A DNA stretch of 25,250 bases from a candidate division WOR-3 bacterium (GTDB lineage Bacteria; SDB-A), in the NCBI GenBank assembly GCA_016926475.1, contig JAFGON010000031.1:1-25250 (forward strand), given 5' to 3'. Numbering within the stretch: position 1 is the first letter of the stretch; the number at the start of each line of letters is the position of its first letter. Shown here piece after piece: positions 24,304 to 25,250 of this stretch. The notes beneath the pieces are model-generated. The model did no database searches. It was given only the letters and a program-made list of their open reading frames with translations, and had not been told where the DNA came from. A program made the position numbers and the translations under genes.

Positions 24304-25250
24304 TTAATTTAGAGTCAAGCTCATTGTAGTTGATGTTTTTGATCTCGAAAGCTCTTCTCCATGGAATTTTCTCTTTTTTTCAACCGAAAAACCCAAACTC
24401 TTGTAGAGTTTTATCGCTCTTGTCAGCTTTTCGTCAGTCAGCAGAAAAATTATCTTCCCGTTTCTCTCCTTAACCTTCTTTATTGCTTCTGCAACGAGTT
24501 TTTTCCCCGCTTGTCTGTTCTGTTTTTTTTCTGTGACAGCAAGTTTTGAAAGCTCGTATTCATCTTTTGAAATTTCTGAAACAGCGCATGTCCCTACTAT
24601 TTCTCCATTGATAAGCGCGAAAAGAATGAATCCGTTTTTTGACAAAATATACTTTTCTGGATTGTTTAGTATTTCCTCGTCGTATTTTTCAATTTCGAAA
24701 AATTTGGCGAGCCATTCATAGTTGAAATCCCTGAAATACTTTTTTAACTCAGATGTGTATTCTATTATCGCCACTGCATCGTATTGAATTTTCTTTATAT
24801 TTGATATGACTCTTTCCGCCATTCCTTTCTTTTGGAGTGATTTTTCCATTTTCAGAAGAGCTTCTATAAAATCACAGTCGACCTCATCGAAAAGTTCGAG
24901 AACGGCGTTTTCAAAAGCTTTCCATAATGGTTCGAGAACTGGTATAAGAGTTCTGCCTTTATCGGATAGCTTTATTAAATGTTTTCTGGCGTCGTATTCA
25001 TCTTTCAAGGAAATCACCATGCCCTTTTTTGCCATAGATCGCACAATTTTAATCACGTTCGGGTGAGTGAAATGGAGAGAATTGGATATGTCTGTAATCG
25101 ATAGAGGGCCGTCGGATTTGTAAAGTGCGTAAAAAACAGGAAACCATTTGGTTTTGAATTGGATACCCTGATTTCTATAGACCATCTCGCCATCTTTTAC
25201 AAGTATGTCGAGAAATCTTTTTGTTCTGCTCGCTATTGCTGAAGGTCCCA
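24304..25250 (-). CDS. MarR-type regulator fused to a GNAT acetyltransferase, start outside the window
   Basis: The protein is open from the right edge: before the internal ATG the frame continues 21 codons (GPSAIASRTKRFLDILVKDG), which is the typical start of this fusion family, so the true N-terminus is beyond the window. A winged-helix MarR domain (LSITDISNSLHFTHPNVIKIVRSMAKKGMV, then DARKHLIKLSDKG) covers the first ~130 residues. The C-terminal GNAT domain has ELSKLAVTEKKQNRQAGKKLVAEAI and IKLYKSLGFSVEKKRKF, with the acetyl-CoA loop as QNRQAGKK in place of the usual RGxGxG/A. Such fusions probably regulate genes and acetylate a small molecule or protein; the target is unknown. The barrel gene is next downstream but has its own promoter. 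Confidence 0.8.
   Translation of the reverse strand, partial: GPSAIASRTKRFLDILVKDGEMVYRNQGIQFKTKWFPVFYALYKSDGPLSITDISNSLHFTHPNVIKIVRSMAKKGMVISLKDEYDARKHLIKLSDKGRTLIPVLEPLWKAFENAVLELFDEVDCDFIEALLKMEKSLQKKGMAERVISNIKKIQYDAVAIIEYTSELKKYFRDFNYEWLAKFFEIEKYDEEILNNPEKYILSKNGFILFALINGEIVGTCAVSEISKDEYELSKLAVTEKKQNRQAGKKLVAEAIKKVKERNGKIIFLLTDEKLTRAIKLYKSLGFSVEKKRKFHGEELSRSKTSTTMSLTLN

Noticed and set aside
1-25250. CRISPR arrays, insertion sequences, tRNA or rRNA genes
   Set aside because: No regularly spaced direct repeats, transposase motifs, or tRNA/rRNA sequence were seen. Gaps between genes are all under about 260 bases.

Overview
The window looks like a chromosomal segment of an uncultured Gram-negative-type bacterium. 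It has about 20 dense genes with no mobile element, RNA gene or CRISPR array. An outer membrane is implied by two small beta-barrel proteins with signal peptides, a lipoprotein, and secreted proteins ending in a Por/T9SS-like C-terminal tail. That mix, with moderately low GC and many TTG/GTG or overlapping starts, suggests a candidate phylum of the FCB/WOR-3-like kind. This is inference; no rRNA or marker gene is present to settle it.

Layout. Left edge (1-1611, +): the end of an unidentified gene, a GT4 glycosyltransferase and a small zinc-ribbon protein. 1692-3006 (+): a decayed secreted protein with one in-frame stop, two frameshifts and an apparent internal deletion. 3064-9516 (-): a tight seven-gene operon, in transcription order PHP-like hydrolase, amphi-Trp protein, PhoU-kinase fusion, ATP-grasp, HprK-like kinase, CofD/YvcK-like protein and a second amphi-Trp protein. 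This is an extended form of the so-called GAK gene set (ATP-grasp, amphi-Trp, kinase), whose function I know of no description for. The last amphi-Trp gene is flanked by an 18-bp perfect inverted repeat. 9772-10806 (+): a DUF362 ferredoxin-like protein, divergent from that operon. 10858-11370 (-): an outer-membrane barrel.

11588-14307 (+): a four-cysteine small protein, a metallo-beta-lactamase-fold hydrolase and a secreted Asp-box protein, closed by a hairpin shared with a convergent GNAT acetyltransferase (14393-15193, -). 15368-18606 (+): a VWA lipoprotein and a secreted VIT-VWA protein in one transcription unit ending at a strong terminator. 18737-23548 (+): three overlapping TPR genes. 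The first two carry class III nucleotide cyclase domains with complementary losses: the first keeps both metal aspartates, the second keeps the base-selecting Lys/Asp and the transition-state Asn/Arg. Together they are predicted to form one composite adenylyl cyclase site, like the C1/C2 halves of mammalian adenylyl cyclase. The third gene is cut short before any cyclase domain. Right edge (-): an outer-membrane barrel and a MarR-GNAT fusion running off the window.

The two systems most worth attention are the GAK-like operon with its PhoU-kinase fusion, and the split TPR-cyclase pair.
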